This document shows positions 17,821-27,624 of a stretch of 64,000 bases of DNA, piece by piece. Source of the stretch: Eubacteriales bacterium (GTDB taxonomy: Bacteria; Bacillota; Clostridia; Christensenellales; Aristaeellaceae). The notes beneath the pieces are model-generated. The model did not search any database, was not told the DNA's origin, and saw only the letters and a program-made list of their open reading frames with translations. Positions within the stretch are counted from its first letter, which is position 1. The number at the start of each line of letters is the position of its first letter. A program made the translations under genes and the position numbers. The stretch spans positions 30,762 to 94,761 of the forward strand of contig JAQUWD010000007.1 in NCBI GenBank assembly GCA_028693055.1, read 5' to 3'.

Positions 17821-18831
17821 ATGGTAACGCTGAGAGAGATATCGGAAAAGTGCGGGTGCTCGGTTGCTACGGTGAGCAAGGCCCTCAACGGCATGCCGGA
17901 TATCAGCGAGGCGACGACGTCACATATCTGCAGCGTAGCTGCTGAGATGGGCTATATGCCTAACGCCGCCGCAAGGACATTGAAGACCAATCGTTCCCGA
18001 ATGGTAGGCATGCTGATGTTCCTGCGGCAGGAAAACGTATGGACCCACGATTACTTCTCGCAGATTGCAGCCAGCATTCAGGATGTGATGGAGCAAAACG
18101 GGTACGACATTACGCCCATCAACTGCAACCGCTCGGGGTTAGAGGGCAATCATCTCAACTACTGCCGCCACCGTGGCTATGACGGCGTGATCCTCATGAG
18201 CGCCGGTTTTGACGAGGCGGAGCTTACCGACCTTGAGCAGGGTGAAATCCCGTTGGTTACGATCGATTACGACTGTCCCAACCGAAGCTCGGTGCTGTCC
18301 GATAATACGCAGGGCACCGGCGAGCTGACACGTTACGCCTACATGATGGGCCATCGCCGGATTGCGTGCATCCACGGCGAGGACACCTCCGTTAGCAGAA
18401 CCCGCCAAGAAAGCTACAAGGAAGCGCTCCGGGAGCTGGGCTTGCCGGTTCGGGAGGAGTACATTCGTTCAGGCTATTATCACGATCCGCTATCGGCGGC
18501 CGAGGCGACGATCCAGCTGCTTTCGCTGCCGCAGAAGCCCACCTGCATCCTCTATCAGGATGACTACTCCTATCTTGGCTGTATCAATTATTTGAAGGAG
18601 AAGGGCTTTATGCTTCCCGAGAACGTGAGCGTAGCGGGATATGACGGCATCCGCATCGCCGATATCGTCAGTCCTCGCCTGACAACCTTCCGCCAAGATA
18701 ATGTGGGCATTGGCAGAGAAGCGGCGAAGATGCTGCTGAGCGCCATGGAGAAGCCCCGTAATTTCGTCCCGCGGCACTTGGTGCTGCCCGGTCAGCTGAT
18801 CAGGGGCGAAACCATACGCTCTTTGGATTGA
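17821..18831 (+). CDS. LacI-family transcriptional regulator
   Basis: Sugar-responsive repressor of 336 residues. The N-terminal helix-turn-helix and hinge are clear (VTLREISEKCGCSVATVSKALNG, then YMPNAAARTLKTNRS), followed by a periplasmic-binding-type effector domain (MVGMLMF, GVILMSAGF, GELTRYAYMMGHRRIACIHG, VAGYDGIRIADIVSPRLTTF). It lies directly ahead of, and on the same strand as, the ABC importer and GH3/GH2 glycosidases, so those are the likely targets and the effector is probably a beta-linked oligosaccharide or derivative. Effector and operators are inferred, not seen. Confidence 0.93.
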   Translation: MVTLREISEKCGCSVATVSKALNGMPDISEATTSHICSVAAEMGYMPNAAARTLKTNRSRMVGMLMFLRQENVWTHDYFSQIAASIQDVMEQNGYDITPINCNRSGLEGNHLNYCRHRGYDGVILMSAGFDEAELTDLEQGEIPLVTIDYDCPNRSSVLSDNTQGTGELTRYAYMMGHRRIACIHGEDTSVSRTRQESYKEALRELGLPVREEYIRSGYYHDPLSAAEATIQLLSLPQKPTCILYQDDYSYLGCINYLKEKGFMLPENVSVAGYDGIRIADIVSPRLTTFRQDNVGIGREAAKMLLSAMEKPRNFVPRHLVLPGQLIRGETIRSLD

Positions 18832-18909
18832 GCAGCCCCTTACCTACGTTCCTGACAGACCCTGACAAAGGGCCTGTGGAAAATAAATAAAATGGAGGAG
18901 AAGGACTTT

Positions 18910-20709
18910 ATGAACACTCGCAAACTAGTATCTCTGGTTATCGCACTAGCCATGGTCATGACCATGTGCCTCAGCGCAAGCGCTGAGACCGTAACGGAAC
19001 TCCCTCGCAACGAATCATTGTATTTCGCCGGCCAACAATGGGGCGCCGTCGCCACGTGGAATCCCATCGGCGTAAACCAGAACAACGCCATGGCGTGCAC
19101 GGCTCAGGCAATCGGCAGCCGTACCCTCATGTTTGAAACCCTGTACATGTACAACTTCATGGATGGCTCCATGACGCCCTTGCTGGCGGATGGCGACTAT
19201 GCATGGAACGATGGCATGACCGAAATGACCGTGAAGCTGAACAAGGCTGCTAAGTGGTCTGACGGCACCGCGATCACCTCTGCCGACGTTGTGGCTACTT
19301 GGGACATCGCCAACAAAATTGGCAATGGCACCGCCACCAACTACGCTGCTTTCATCAGCGCCATCGAGGCCGTTGACGACAACACCATTTTGATCAAGTC
19401 CGCCTTGACCGAAGCCGGTGCTCCCGTGAACCCCTTGAAGGTTGTGGAATTCCTCGGCAACGCCTTCATCGTGCAGAAGGCTTGGATCGAGACTGTAGCC
19501 GCCCGTAACAACGACGACGCCACCGCTATCTTGAACGATAAGGCTGACGATGTTGTTTGGTCCGGCCCCTACACCAAGTACATCTCCAACGACCAGCAGG
19601 TTGTGTTGATCCGCGACGACAACTACTGGGGCCAGGACGCCTCTATGTGGGGCAAGCTGCCTGTGCCGAAGTACATCGTGCATACCATCTTTGCAGACAA
19701 CGCCGCTGGCGAAACTGCCCTGAAGGCCGGCGAAATTGACGTTTGCCAGCAGTTCATCGGCAACATTCAGGACCTGTGGCTCAAGGATGGCCTGCCGATT
19801 TCCACCTACATGGAAGAAGCTCCCTATCAGGTTTGCTTGACCATGCCCACCGCGTTCTTCAACCAGAACATCGCGGCTTGCCAAAACGTGACTCTGCGTA
19901 AAGCCATCGCCTTGGCTGTGGATTATGATTCCATCATCGCCAACGCTATGACCAACCAGAGCCCCACCTTCACCGATGTGCCCCGCTCTTTGATGAACCC
20001 CACCGAAGGCGAGCAGGCTCTCTATGATCACGACGCTGTGAAAGATCTCCAATGGGCTGGCAACGACATCGAAGGCGCTATCAAGCTGCTGGACGAAGCC
20101 GGCATCGTTGATACCGACGGAGACGGCTGGCGCGAGCTGGACGGCGAGAAGATCACTTTGAACGCTTGCTGCCCCAACGGCTGGACCGACTGGCAGGCTT
20201 CCATGGAAATCGTTGCCGACGCTGGCAAGAACATCGGCGTTGACATCACCACCTTGTATCCCGAATGGTCCGTATATCAGACCGTGTTCACCAATCCCTC
20301 TCAGACCGAATACGCGATCTTCATGTACTCTCCCGATGGGGCTGGCCCTGCTCAGCCTTGGGGACGTATTCGTCAGTTCATGGGCGGCGACCTGGTTGGC
20401 GTAGAGAACAACTGGACCGGTAACTGGGGACAGTACACCAACGCTCGCGCTGATGAAATCCTTGCCGCTATCCCCGTAACCACCGACGAAGCCGAGCTGA
20501 AGGCTCTGTACACCGAGGCTGTTGAAATCTACCTGACCGAGGTTCCCAGCTTCTCCCTGATGTATCGTCCCGCCGTGTTCCACGAAGTCAACGAGAGCGT
20601 ATGGACCAACTATCCCGACGCGACCGATGGCCGGAACATTCCGCCCGCGGACTGCACCGACGGTTATGGCATTGCCGCTCTGTACGAACTGGAGCTTGTC
20701 AATCCGTAA
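18910..20709 (+). CDS. ABC transporter substrate-binding protein, SBP family 5
   Basis: Extracytoplasmic binding protein of an Opp/Dpp-type importer; this family takes peptides or oligosaccharides. The ATG at 18910 is preferred to an upstream in-frame ATG because GGAGGAGAAGGA precedes it and the signal peptide then begins at residue 1. It ends CLSASA-ET with no proper lipobox. Family-5 features include the segment TVKLNKAAKWSDGTAITSAD near residue 105 and NVTLRKAIALAVDYD. Length is 599 residues. Codon use is strongly biased to C-ending codons compared with neighbours, as expected for a highly expressed gene. Context (GH3, GH2) suggests an oligosaccharide ligand. Confidence 0.9.
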   Translation: MNTRKLVSLVIALAMVMTMCLSASAETVTELPRNESLYFAGQQWGAVATWNPIGVNQNNAMACTAQAIGSRTLMFETLYMYNFMDGSMTPLLADGDYAWNDGMTEMTVKLNKAAKWSDGTAITSADVVATWDIANKIGNGTATNYAAFISAIEAVDDNTILIKSALTEAGAPVNPLKVVEFLGNAFIVQKAWIETVAARNNDDATAILNDKADDVVWSGPYTKYISNDQQVVLIRDDNYWGQDASMWGKLPVPKYIVHTIFADNAAGETALKAGEIDVCQQFIGNIQDLWLKDGLPISTYMEEAPYQVCLTMPTAFFNQNIAACQNVTLRKAIALAVDYDSIIANAMTNQSPTFTDVPRSLMNPTEGEQALYDHDAVKDLQWAGNDIEGAIKLLDEAGIVDTDGDGWRELDGEKITLNACCPNGWTDWQASMEIVADAGKNIGVDITTLYPEWSVYQTVFTNPSQTEYAIFMYSPDGAGPAQPWGRIRQFMGGDLVGVENNWTGNWGQYTNARADEILAAIPVTTDEAELKALYTEAVEIYLTEVPSFSLMYRPAVFHEVNESVWTNYPDATDGRNIPPADCTDGYGIAALYELELVNP

Positions 20710-20726
20710 CAGCATAGGATGAATGC

Positions 20727-20768
20727 GGCCAAACTTCGGGCTTCCCCGAAGTTTGGCCCTTTCCTTTC
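20727..20768 (+). terminator. Intercistronic hairpin after the binding-protein gene
   Basis: Perfect 14-bp stem GGCCAAACTTCGGG / CCCGAAGTTTGGCC (20727-20740 with 20745-20758), four-base loop, followed by a broken T run (CTTTCCTTT). Such hairpins between a binding protein and its permeases often stop or protect most transcripts, keeping the binding protein in excess. Confidence 0.75.
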
Positions 20769-20825
20769 CGTCATGATTACGCAAGTAGGTGCGAATCAAC
20801 TCACATCGGAGGAGGGGAACGGCAT

Positions 20826-21830
20826 ATGAAAGGCTACCGAAAGTATTTTACCAAAAAAGTCATATGGTTTGCGATTACCTTTGTAGTCGCCCTTGCATTG
20901 AATTTTATCCTGCCGCGGCTAATGCCGGCTGACCCGGTTGCAGCAATCACCGGTAGGTTGGTGAGCGGTTCCTCGGACGCGACTGCCGCGGCCAAGGTAT
21001 ACGAGCATTACCAAGAAGAGTTTGGAACCAATAAGCCCATGCTGGAACAGTTCTGGATTTATATTAAGAATCTTTTCAGCGGCAATATGGGTACATCCTT
21101 TAGTCAATATCCTCGTTCTGTTAATGAAATTATTTCTTCCGCCATCTGGTGGACCATTTGTCTGCAGCTGCCGGCGATTATTGTAGGCTGGCTAATCGGT
21201 AACTTGCTGGGTGCGCTGGCTGCGTACATTCGGAAGGGCTTCGATAAGGTGCTGATGCCCTTAAGCCTCTTTTTAAGCAGTATTCCTGCATTCGGTATGG
21301 CGGTAATCCTGCTGGTATTTTTCGCCGTCAATTTAAAAGTTGCCCCGGTATCAGGCGCATATGGCTTTGATATGATACCAAACCTGAGTTGGAAATTTAT
21401 CGGTTCGGTCATTTCGCATTATCAGCTGCCCTTCTGGTCGATCGTGTTGATCTCCATCGGCGGGCAGGCTGTGGGCATGCGCTCCATGTCGATCTACGAA
21501 TTGAACGCCGACTATGTGAAATATGCCCGCTTCCTTGGAATTAAGGACCGTAAAATCGTAGGCTATGTATTCCGCAACGCCATGCTGCCGCAGGTAACGG
21601 GCTTGGCGCTCTCCATCGGCACCATGATCGGCGGTGCGTTGGTTGCTGAAATTATCTTTAGCTACCCCGGTCTAGGCTCCGTTATGTACTCCGCTGTAAC
21701 CGCTGCGGACTACCCCCTGATTTCGGCTACGACGCTTATTATTACCATTATGGTTTTGATTGTTACCTTCCTGCTGGATCTGGTATACGCTTTGATTGAT
21801 CCGCGTGTGAAGGCTGCACAGTTTGATTGA
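20826..21830 (+). CDS. ABC transporter permease, DppB/OppB type
   Basis: First permease of the Opp-type importer (334 residues). It has the N-terminal [12 protein letters not shown] segment typical of OppB-like proteins, about six transmembrane helices, and the EAA loop [32 protein letters not shown] lies eight bases before the ATG. The second permease follows closely, and both probably serve the SBP encoded upstream. Sugar or peptide specificity cannot be read from the permease. Confidence 0.92.
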   Translation: MKGYRKYFTKKVIWFAITFVVALALNFILPRLMPADPVAAITGRLVSGSSDATAAAKVYEHYQEEFGTNKPMLEQFWIYIKNLFSGNMGTSFSQYPRSVNEIISSAIWWTICLQLPAIIVGWLIGNLLGALAAYIRKGFDKVLMPLSLFLSSIPAFGMAVILLVFFAVNLKVAPVSGAYGFDMIPNLSWKFIGSVISHYQLPFWSIVLISIGGQAVGMRSMSIYELNADYVKYARFLGIKDRKIVGYVFRNAMLPQVTGLALSIGTMIGGALVAEIIFSYPGLGSVMYSAVTAADYPLISATTLIITIMVLIVTFLLDLVYALIDPRVKAAQFD

Positions 21831-21846
21831 GGGGAGGCGGAAGAAT

Positions 21847-23097
21847 ATGAAGAATACATTAAGACAGGTCTTTCATTCGGGCAAATTCGTAGCTGGATTT
21901 TGCATCTTTGCTTTTATTCTGCTGATGATGATTATTTATCCGCTGATTAACCCCGGCAATCCGTTGGAGCGTATCGGCGTGGGTACCTTCGCCAAGCCGG
22001 GCACTTATGTGTCTTTATACGACACCGTGGATACGGAAACGGAAACCTTTAAGCTGGCGGACGCGGATGACAAGCGCCTTGCCAAAATCCTAAGCGACTC
22101 CGACCGGGTCAGCATGGTGGAATGGCTAACGCAGGCGGAGGTTGACCTGACCGGCGTGAGCATGAACGACACCGAGAAGCTGCTAGACCTGTGGCACGCT
22201 AATTATGACGATTCTATCCGCTTAAAGGGTATGACCAAGGCTCAGCGTAATTACTACGTACGGCTGAACAACAGCCTGAACAACGCCAGCAAGGCCGACA
22301 CGCTGACGGTAACGGACGTGGATCCTGATACGAACGAAGTCGTTGAAAAAACGAAAATTCAGAAAACCGATTATGTCAACGTAGGTGACGTAGCCAATAC
22401 CAAAACCCTCCCGCTGGGCACGGATAACTTTGGTCGGGACGTTTTGAAGGAGCTGGTATCTGCCTGCGGAACCTCCATCATGATCGGCTTAATCGCCGGC
22501 TTGGTGGCGACCTTTATTGGGCTGCTGCTGGGCTTGCTGGCTGGCTATCTGGGCGGCGTGGCCGACGATATTATCATGTTTATCACGAATATTTTTACCG
22601 TTATTCCAAGCTTTGTACTGCTGATTTTGATCTCCTATTCGCTGGGGCAGGATCAGCGGGGCGCTACCACTGTGGCTATCGTCATTGGCTTAACCTCATG
22701 GGTTTGGACCACCCGTTCGGTTCGTTCACAGGTAATCAGCCTGCGTAACCGCGACCACGTTAATCTATCCAAGCTGTCGGGTCATAGCCTGATGCGGATT
22801 ATCATGACGGATATCCTGCCCTACATCGCCAGCTATGTGGTAATGGCCTTCATTTTGCAGGTCAGCTCCGGTATACTGGCAGAAGCGCAGCTAAGCCTGC
22901 TGGGCCTTGGCCCCAAGACCACCGAGGTTCCTACCTTGGGCTTGATGATGAACTGGGCCATGCTGTACTCCGCGCACCTGAACGGCTCTTGGTGGGCTTA
23001 TTTCCCCGTGATCTTGACCATCGCTGGCATCTCGTTCTCCATGAACCTGATGAATACGGGTCTGGATCAGGTGTTTAACCCCACCCTGAGAGATTAG
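21847..23097 (+). CDS. ABC transporter permease, DppC/OppC type, with enlarged external loop
   Basis: Second permease of the importer. The ATG at 21847 follows GGAGG by nine bases; an upstream frame overlapping the first permease is less likely. The product has 416 residues, well over the roughly 300 usual for DppC. The excess is an acidic hydrophilic stretch of about 150 residues between the first membrane helix (about 14-36) and the conserved [11 protein letters not shown] motif (about residue 189). The C-terminal half has normal helices and the EAA-region [20 protein letters not shown]. The inserted region is probably extracytoplasmic. Confidence 0.9.
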   Translation: MKNTLRQVFHSGKFVAGFCIFAFILLMMIIYPLINPGNPLERIGVGTFAKPGTYVSLYDTVDTETETFKLADADDKRLAKILSDSDRVSMVEWLTQAEVDLTGVSMNDTEKLLDLWHANYDDSIRLKGMTKAQRNYYVRLNNSLNNASKADTLTVTDVDPDTNEVVEKTKIQKTDYVNVGDVANTKTLPLGTDNFGRDVLKELVSACGTSIMIGLIAGLVATFIGLLLGLLAGYLGGVADDIIMFITNIFTVIPSFVLLILISYSLGQDQRGATTVAIVIGLTSWVWTTRSVRSQVISLRNRDHVNLSKLSGHSLMRIIMTDILPYIASYVVMAFILQVSSGILAEAQLSLLGLGPKTTEVPTLGLMMNWAMLYSAHLNGSWWAYFPVILTIAGISFSMNLMNTGLDQVFNPTLRD

Positions 23098-23110
23098 GAG
23101 GCATAGAGCT

Positions 23111-24121
23111 ATGAGCAAAACAATGTTGGAAGTCAAGGGCTTAACCACCAAATACATCACCCGTTTTCACGAGGATGTATATGCGGTGGATCATGTGTCT
23201 CTAAAAATTGAGGAAGGCAAAAGCCTCGGCATCGCGGGCGAGAGCGGCTGCGGTAAGTCCACGTTGGCGCTTTCCCTGATGGGCTACTATTTCCCGCCGC
23301 TGCATTATCAGAGCGGCGACATTATCATCGATGGTAAAAACATTTCCGGCATGAAGCCGGACGATGTGCGCAAAAACGTGCTGGGAACAGAAATCGCTTA
23401 CATTCCGCAGGCGGCTATGAACGCGCTGAATCCCACCCGGAAGATTTATAAGTTTATCGAGGACGTGGTAAAGGCTCATGACCCCAAGCAGGATGAAAAG
23501 ACAATCCTAGAAATGGCTAAGAGCCGTTTTACCGAGCTGGGTCTGCCGCTGGACTCGCTGGATAAGCACGCGGTAGAGCTGTCGGGCGGTATGAAGCAGC
23601 GTGTGGTTATCGCCATTTCAACCATTTTGAAGCCCAAGGTGCTCATCGCCGACGAGCCTAGCTCCGCCTTGGACGTAACCAGCCAAAAGATGGTTATCAA
23701 AATGCTGCGGGATATGATGGATCGCGGCTTTATCAAATCCATGATCTTCATTACCCACGAGCTGCCCCTATTGTACAACGTGACGGATAACATCATGGTT
23801 ATGTACGCCGGGCAGATTGTGGAACGCGGCTCTGCTAAGGAAATGGTGTTCGATCCCATTCACCCCTATTCCAGAGGCTTGATGAAATCCATTCTGGTGC
23901 CAGAGGAGGGCATGCGCGAGCACAAGCTGGCGGCGATTCCCGGCACGCCGCCAAACCTGAAAAAGCCCCCGCAGGGCTGCCGCTTCGCAGAGCGCTGCAA
24001 GTATGCCGTACCCAGCTGCCGCTTCAACAGCCTGCCGATGATCGAGTTCGAGGGTGAGCGGGGCTATCGCTGCGGGCATTCCGTACAGCATTTGAGGGAG
24101 GTGTATCAGCATGAGGAATGA
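23111..24121 (+). CDS. ABC transporter ATP-binding protein, DppD/OppD type
   Basis: First ATPase of the importer (336 residues). Walker A is GESGCGKST, the signature LSGGMKQRV, Walker [13 protein letters not shown] and H-loop ITHELPL. The C-terminal oligopeptide-type extension has the four-cysteine pattern [14 protein letters not shown], a probable iron-sulfur or zinc site typical of OppD/DppD. AGGAGG precedes the ATG. Its 3' end overlaps the second ATPase by 11 bases. Confidence 0.93.
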   Translation: MSKTMLEVKGLTTKYITRFHEDVYAVDHVSLKIEEGKSLGIAGESGCGKSTLALSLMGYYFPPLHYQSGDIIIDGKNISGMKPDDVRKNVLGTEIAYIPQAAMNALNPTRKIYKFIEDVVKAHDPKQDEKTILEMAKSRFTELGLPLDSLDKHAVELSGGMKQRVVIAISTILKPKVLIADEPSSALDVTSQKMVIKMLRDMMDRGFIKSMIFITHELPLLYNVTDNIMVMYAGQIVERGSAKEMVFDPIHPYSRGLMKSILVPEEGMREHKLAAIPGTPPNLKKPPQGCRFAERCKYAVPSCRFNSLPMIEFEGERGYRCGHSVQHLREVYQHEE

Positions 24122-24941
24122 GGATATTTCCAGTCGCCCGCTGTGCTTGAGCGGCAGGGGAGTCACCAAGATTTTTACAACGGGAAAGACCCGTACCGTG
24201 GCCGTGGATCACGTAGACTTTGAGTTCCATGAGGGCGAGCTGATCTCCATCGTTGGGGAAAGCGGAAGCGGAAAAACCACGCTGTCCAAAATGCTTTTGG
24301 GCCTTTTGAACATTACCGAAGGTGAAATCTTATTTCAAGGTCAGCCGAGGGACATTTCCAATATGCATAAGCGCAGGGAATACTGGCGCGGCATACAGGC
24401 TATTTTTCAAGACCCCTTCTCCTCCTTCAACGTCTTTAATAAGATCGACACCGTGCTGCTGGACTGCATCAATATGCGGGGCGGCAAGCGTCTGCCCATG
24501 GAAAAGAAAATCGAAATGATGACCGAGGCGTGCAGCTTTGTAAACCTGAAATTTGCGGAGCTGACCAACAAGTATCCCTTCGAGCTTTCCGGCGGACAAA
24601 TGCAGCGGTTGATGATCGCCCGTATCTTCCTGCTAAAACCCAAGATTTTGCTGGCTGACGAGCCGACCTCCATGATCGACGCGTGCTCCCGTGCTACCAT
24701 ACTGGATATGCTTCTGCAGCTGCGCGACGAGGTAGGCATGACGATTATCTTCATTACCCACGATATCGGCTTGGCTTACTATATCTCGGACAGCGTGTAC
24801 ATCATGGAGCACGGTAAATTTGTGGAGAGCGGCTCTGCGGACGATGTGATCCTGAACCCGAAGGCTGCGTATACCAAGCGGCTGATTAGCGACGTACCGA
24901 AGATTTACGAGCCGTGGGATTTGAACACCGTGGCTCAGTGA
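24111..24941 (+). CDS. ABC transporter ATP-binding protein, DppF/OppF type
   Basis: Second ATPase of the importer. At 276 residues it has Walker [10 protein letters not shown], signature LSGGQMQRL, Walker [13 protein letters not shown] and H-loop [10 protein letters not shown]. It lacks the long C-terminal cysteine-bearing extension found in its neighbour and is shorter than most OppF proteins. The start overlaps the end of the preceding ATPase gene (GGGAGG is inside that gene), suggesting coupled translation. The GH3 gene follows after ten bases. Confidence 0.93.
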   Translation: MRNEDISSRPLCLSGRGVTKIFTTGKTRTVAVDHVDFEFHEGELISIVGESGSGKTTLSKMLLGLLNITEGEILFQGQPRDISNMHKRREYWRGIQAIFQDPFSSFNVFNKIDTVLLDCINMRGGKRLPMEKKIEMMTEACSFVNLKFAELTNKYPFELSGGQMQRLMIARIFLLKPKILLADEPTSMIDACSRATILDMLLQLRDEVGMTIIFITHDIGLAYYISDSVYIMEHGKFVESGSADDVILNPKAAYTKRLISDVPKIYEPWDLNTVAQ

Positions 24942-24951
24942 GGTGACAGTG

Positions 24952-27216
24952 ATGGATATTAAAAAGACGATTGCTCAAATGACCTTGGAGGAAAAAGCCT
25001 CCTTATGCTCCGGCCTAGATTTTTGGCATACCAAGCCAGTGGAGCGGTTGAACATTCCCTCCGTCATGGTCAGCGACGGCCCTCACGGTCTTCGCAAGCA
25101 GGACGAGGAAGGCGACCATCTGGGCATTAACGACAGCATCAAGGCGGTGTGCTTCCCGCCCGCCTGTGCGACTGCCGCCGGGTTTGACCGGGAGCTAATC
25201 CAAACCATCGGTGAAAATGTGGGCGATACCTGCCAGCATGAAAAGGTAAGCGTGGTGCTGGGCCCGGCTGTAAATATTAAGCGTTCGCCCCTGTGCGGCC
25301 GTAACTTTGAATATTTCAGCGAGGATCCCTATCTGGCTTCTGAAATGGCGGTTGGGCATATCAAGGGTGTGCAGAGCCGCAACGTGGGCGTGAGCGTAAA
25401 GCATTTTGCCGCCAATAGTCAGGAAAACCGTCGGATGTCGTCAAATTCCGTGGTGGATGAACGCACGATGCGCGAAATCTATCTGCCTGCCTTTGAAATG
25501 GCTGTGAAACGGGCGAAGGCGTGGACGGTCATGTGCTCCTACAACCGCATCAACGGCGTTTTTGCTTCGGAAAACAAGGAATACCTGACGGATATTCTGC
25601 GGGGCGAATGGGGCTTTGACGGCTATGTCATGAGCGATTGGGGCGCAGTGAGCGATCGGGTAGCCGGTATCGCAGCGGGCTTGGATCTGGAAATGCCCGC
25701 CTCCGGTGGAGCCAACGATAAGCGAATTGTTGACGCGGTACGGGCTGGAGAGCTGGACGAAAAGGATGTAGATCACGCGGTAGAGTGCATCCTCACCGTG
25801 AGCGAGCGGTATTTGCAAAATGCGAAGCCGGAAACGCCGTGGGATATGGAAGCCCAGCATGAGCTGGCGCGGAAGGCTGCCGCCGAGTGCATGGTGCTAT
25901 TGAAAAACGACGGCGGGCTGCTGCCGCTCCAAAAGGGAGACAGCATCGCTGTTATCGGTAAGTTTGCCAAGGAGCCGCGCTATCAGGGCGGCGGCAGCTC
26001 TCATATCAACAGCTTTAAGGTGACCAGCTTGATGGACGCTTTGGAAGGCCAAAGCGGCGTGACCTACGCCCAAGGCTATGATACCGTAAGCGAAGAGCCG
26101 GATCATCAGATGATCGCCGAGGCGGTAGCCGCCGCTAAAGCGGCCAAGGTGGCTGTGATTGTGGCGGGGCTGCCCGACGCATTTGAAAGCGAGGGGTATG
26201 ATCGTACCCATCTGCGGATGCCCCAATGCCAGATTGAGCTGATCGAGAAGGTAGCCGAAGCCAATCCCAACACGGTAGTGGTGCTGTATAACGGCTCGCC
26301 CATCGAAATGCCGTGGTTGCCAAAGGTAAAGGCGGTCATCGAGGCTTATTTGGGCGGTCAGGCGGTAGGCGGTGCCACGATGGATGTGCTCTTTGGCATT
26401 GTGAACCCCTGCGGTCATCTGCCGGAAACCTTCCCGCTGAAGCTGGAGGATACGCCCTGCTACCTGACCTATGGCGGCGAGGGAGATTATGCCCCTTATA
26501 CCGAGGGCGTGTTTGTTGGCTACCGTTACTATGACAAAAAGAAGATGGAGGTTCTCTTCCCCTTTGGCTATGGGTTGAGCTACACCAGCTTCCAATATTC
26601 CAATCTAAAGCTGAGCGCTGATCAAATAAAGGATACCGACACGATGACCGTAAGCGTGGACGTGACCAACACGGGCAAGCTGCCGGGCAAGGATGCGGTT
26701 CAGCTTTATGTGGGCGATGTGGAAAGTACCGTATTCCGTCCAGTGCGAGAGCTAAAGGGCTTTGAAAAGCTACTGCTCCAACCCGGAGAAACCAAAACGG
26801 TGACCTTCACGCTGGATAAGCGTGCGTTTGCCTATTGGAATACGCAGCTCCATGACTGGCATGTGGAGAGCGGCGAATTTAACGTTGAAATCGGCTATTC
26901 CAGCCGGGAGATCGCATTATCGGCGAAGGTGATGGTAGAAAGCACAGTGGCGGTTCCCGTGACCTATACCATGAATTCGATTTTCGCGGATTTAATGAAG
27001 GATCCCAAGGCCATGGCCGTTCTGGAGCCGCTGCTGAACCAGATGAAGAGCACGTTTGGCGGCGGGGAGACCGACGCGGCTGCCAGCGCCATCAGCGAGG
27101 ATATGACCCGCGCTATGATCATGTACATGCCACTGCACGGCATGCTGAGCTTTGCAGGCGGTCGGCTCAGCTACGAACAGCTACAGGCAATGGTGGACGC
27201 GATCAATCGCGCTTAA
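24952..27216 (+). CDS. GH3 beta-glucosidase-type glycoside hydrolase
   Basis: Retaining exo-beta-glycosidase of family GH3, 754 residues from ATG 24952 (GAGGTGAC just upstream). Domain order is standard: (beta/alpha)8 barrel, alpha/beta sandwich, then a fibronectin III-like domain (VTNTGKLPGKDAVQLYVGD, LKGFEKLLLQPGETKTV). The catalytic nucleophile is Asp229 in VMSDWGAV. KHFAANSQENRR and the DGPHGLR segment line the substrate pocket. There is no signal peptide, so it acts in the cytoplasm on imported oligosaccharides. About 80 extra residues rich in Met follow the fibronectin domain. It is cotranscribed with the importer and closes that unit before a strong terminator. Confidence 0.94.
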   Translation: MDIKKTIAQMTLEEKASLCSGLDFWHTKPVERLNIPSVMVSDGPHGLRKQDEEGDHLGINDSIKAVCFPPACATAAGFDRELIQTIGENVGDTCQHEKVSVVLGPAVNIKRSPLCGRNFEYFSEDPYLASEMAVGHIKGVQSRNVGVSVKHFAANSQENRRMSSNSVVDERTMREIYLPAFEMAVKRAKAWTVMCSYNRINGVFASENKEYLTDILRGEWGFDGYVMSDWGAVSDRVAGIAAGLDLEMPASGGANDKRIVDAVRAGELDEKDVDHAVECILTVSERYLQNAKPETPWDMEAQHELARKAAAECMVLLKNDGGLLPLQKGDSIAVIGKFAKEPRYQGGGSSHINSFKVTSLMDALEGQSGVTYAQGYDTVSEEPDHQMIAEAVAAAKAAKVAVIVAGLPDAFESEGYDRTHLRMPQCQIELIEKVAEANPNTVVVLYNGSPIEMPWLPKVKAVIEAYLGGQAVGGATMDVLFGIVNPCGHLPETFPLKLEDTPCYLTYGGEGDYAPYTEGVFVGYRYYDKKKMEVLFPFGYGLSYTSFQYSNLKLSADQIKDTDTMTVSVDVTNTGKLPGKDAVQLYVGDVESTVFRPVRELKGFEKLLLQPGETKTVTFTLDKRAFAYWNTQLHDWHVESGEFNVEIGYSSREIALSAKVMVESTVAVPVTYTMNSIFADLMKDPKAMAVLEPLLNQMKSTFGGGETDAAASAISEDMTRAMIMYMPLHGMLSFAGGRLSYEQLQAMVDAINRA

Positions 27217-27230
27217 TAAGGATCATGGGA

Positions 27231-27272
27231 GGCCGTTCGGTTGGAGGAGAACAAGACCGAACGGCCTTTTTT
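27231..27272 (+). terminator. Terminator after the GH3 gene
   Basis: GGCCGTTCGGT / ACCGAACGGCC (27231-27241 with 27256-27266), 14-nt loop, then TTTTTT. It ends the importer-GH3 unit. Confidence 0.92.
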
Positions 27273-27281
27273 CGTAAAGAA

Positions 27282-27545
27282 TTAGCGGTTGCTGCTGAAA
27301 AGCCCGTCTGCGCGCAGGAGCCTTATGAAATTGTAACAGCTCATCAGCAGATCGTGCTCAGCTGAAACCAGTTGATATAGGAAGAGGAACCGATGACGGC
27401 AGTGGGCGTTCACGCCCAGCAGACGGCTGACGCTCCTGCTGCCGCACAGCCTATAAAGCTGCTGCAATAAAGAGGAAAGCCTCAATGGCAGCGCGAATTG
27501 TAACAGCAGTCGGAGCGGTCTGCCTTGGAGCATGTCTAGGGTCAT
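27282..27545 (-). pseudogene. Degraded N-terminal fragment of a MATE-family efflux gene
   Basis: An 87-codon minus-strand frame with a good ribosome site (AAGAAGG seven bases before ATG 27545). Its first 50 residues resemble the start of MATE multidrug/Na+ antiporters: a short lead, then RPLRLLLQFALPL, SSLLQQLYRL and SRLLGVNA. After that the likeness weakens (a trace at FLYQLVS) and the frame stops, whereas intact MATE proteins have about 450 residues. Several positions expected to be acidic or aliphatic are Arg, Cys or His. It reads as a deletion remnant between the two glycosidase genes. Nothing else was recognised between 27273 and 27624. Confidence 0.6.
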
Positions 27546-27624
27546 GAAGAAACCTTCTTTGACAGGTTGCTGATCAGGATACGTCAGATTGAATGTAAAG
27601 TACGTAGGAAAGCGGTTGATTTGC

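Noticed and set aside
19015..20799. 594-codon open frame on the minus strand
   Set aside because: Antisense shadow of the highly codon-biased binding-protein gene; no ribosome site and Gly/Val/His-rich low-complexity sequence.
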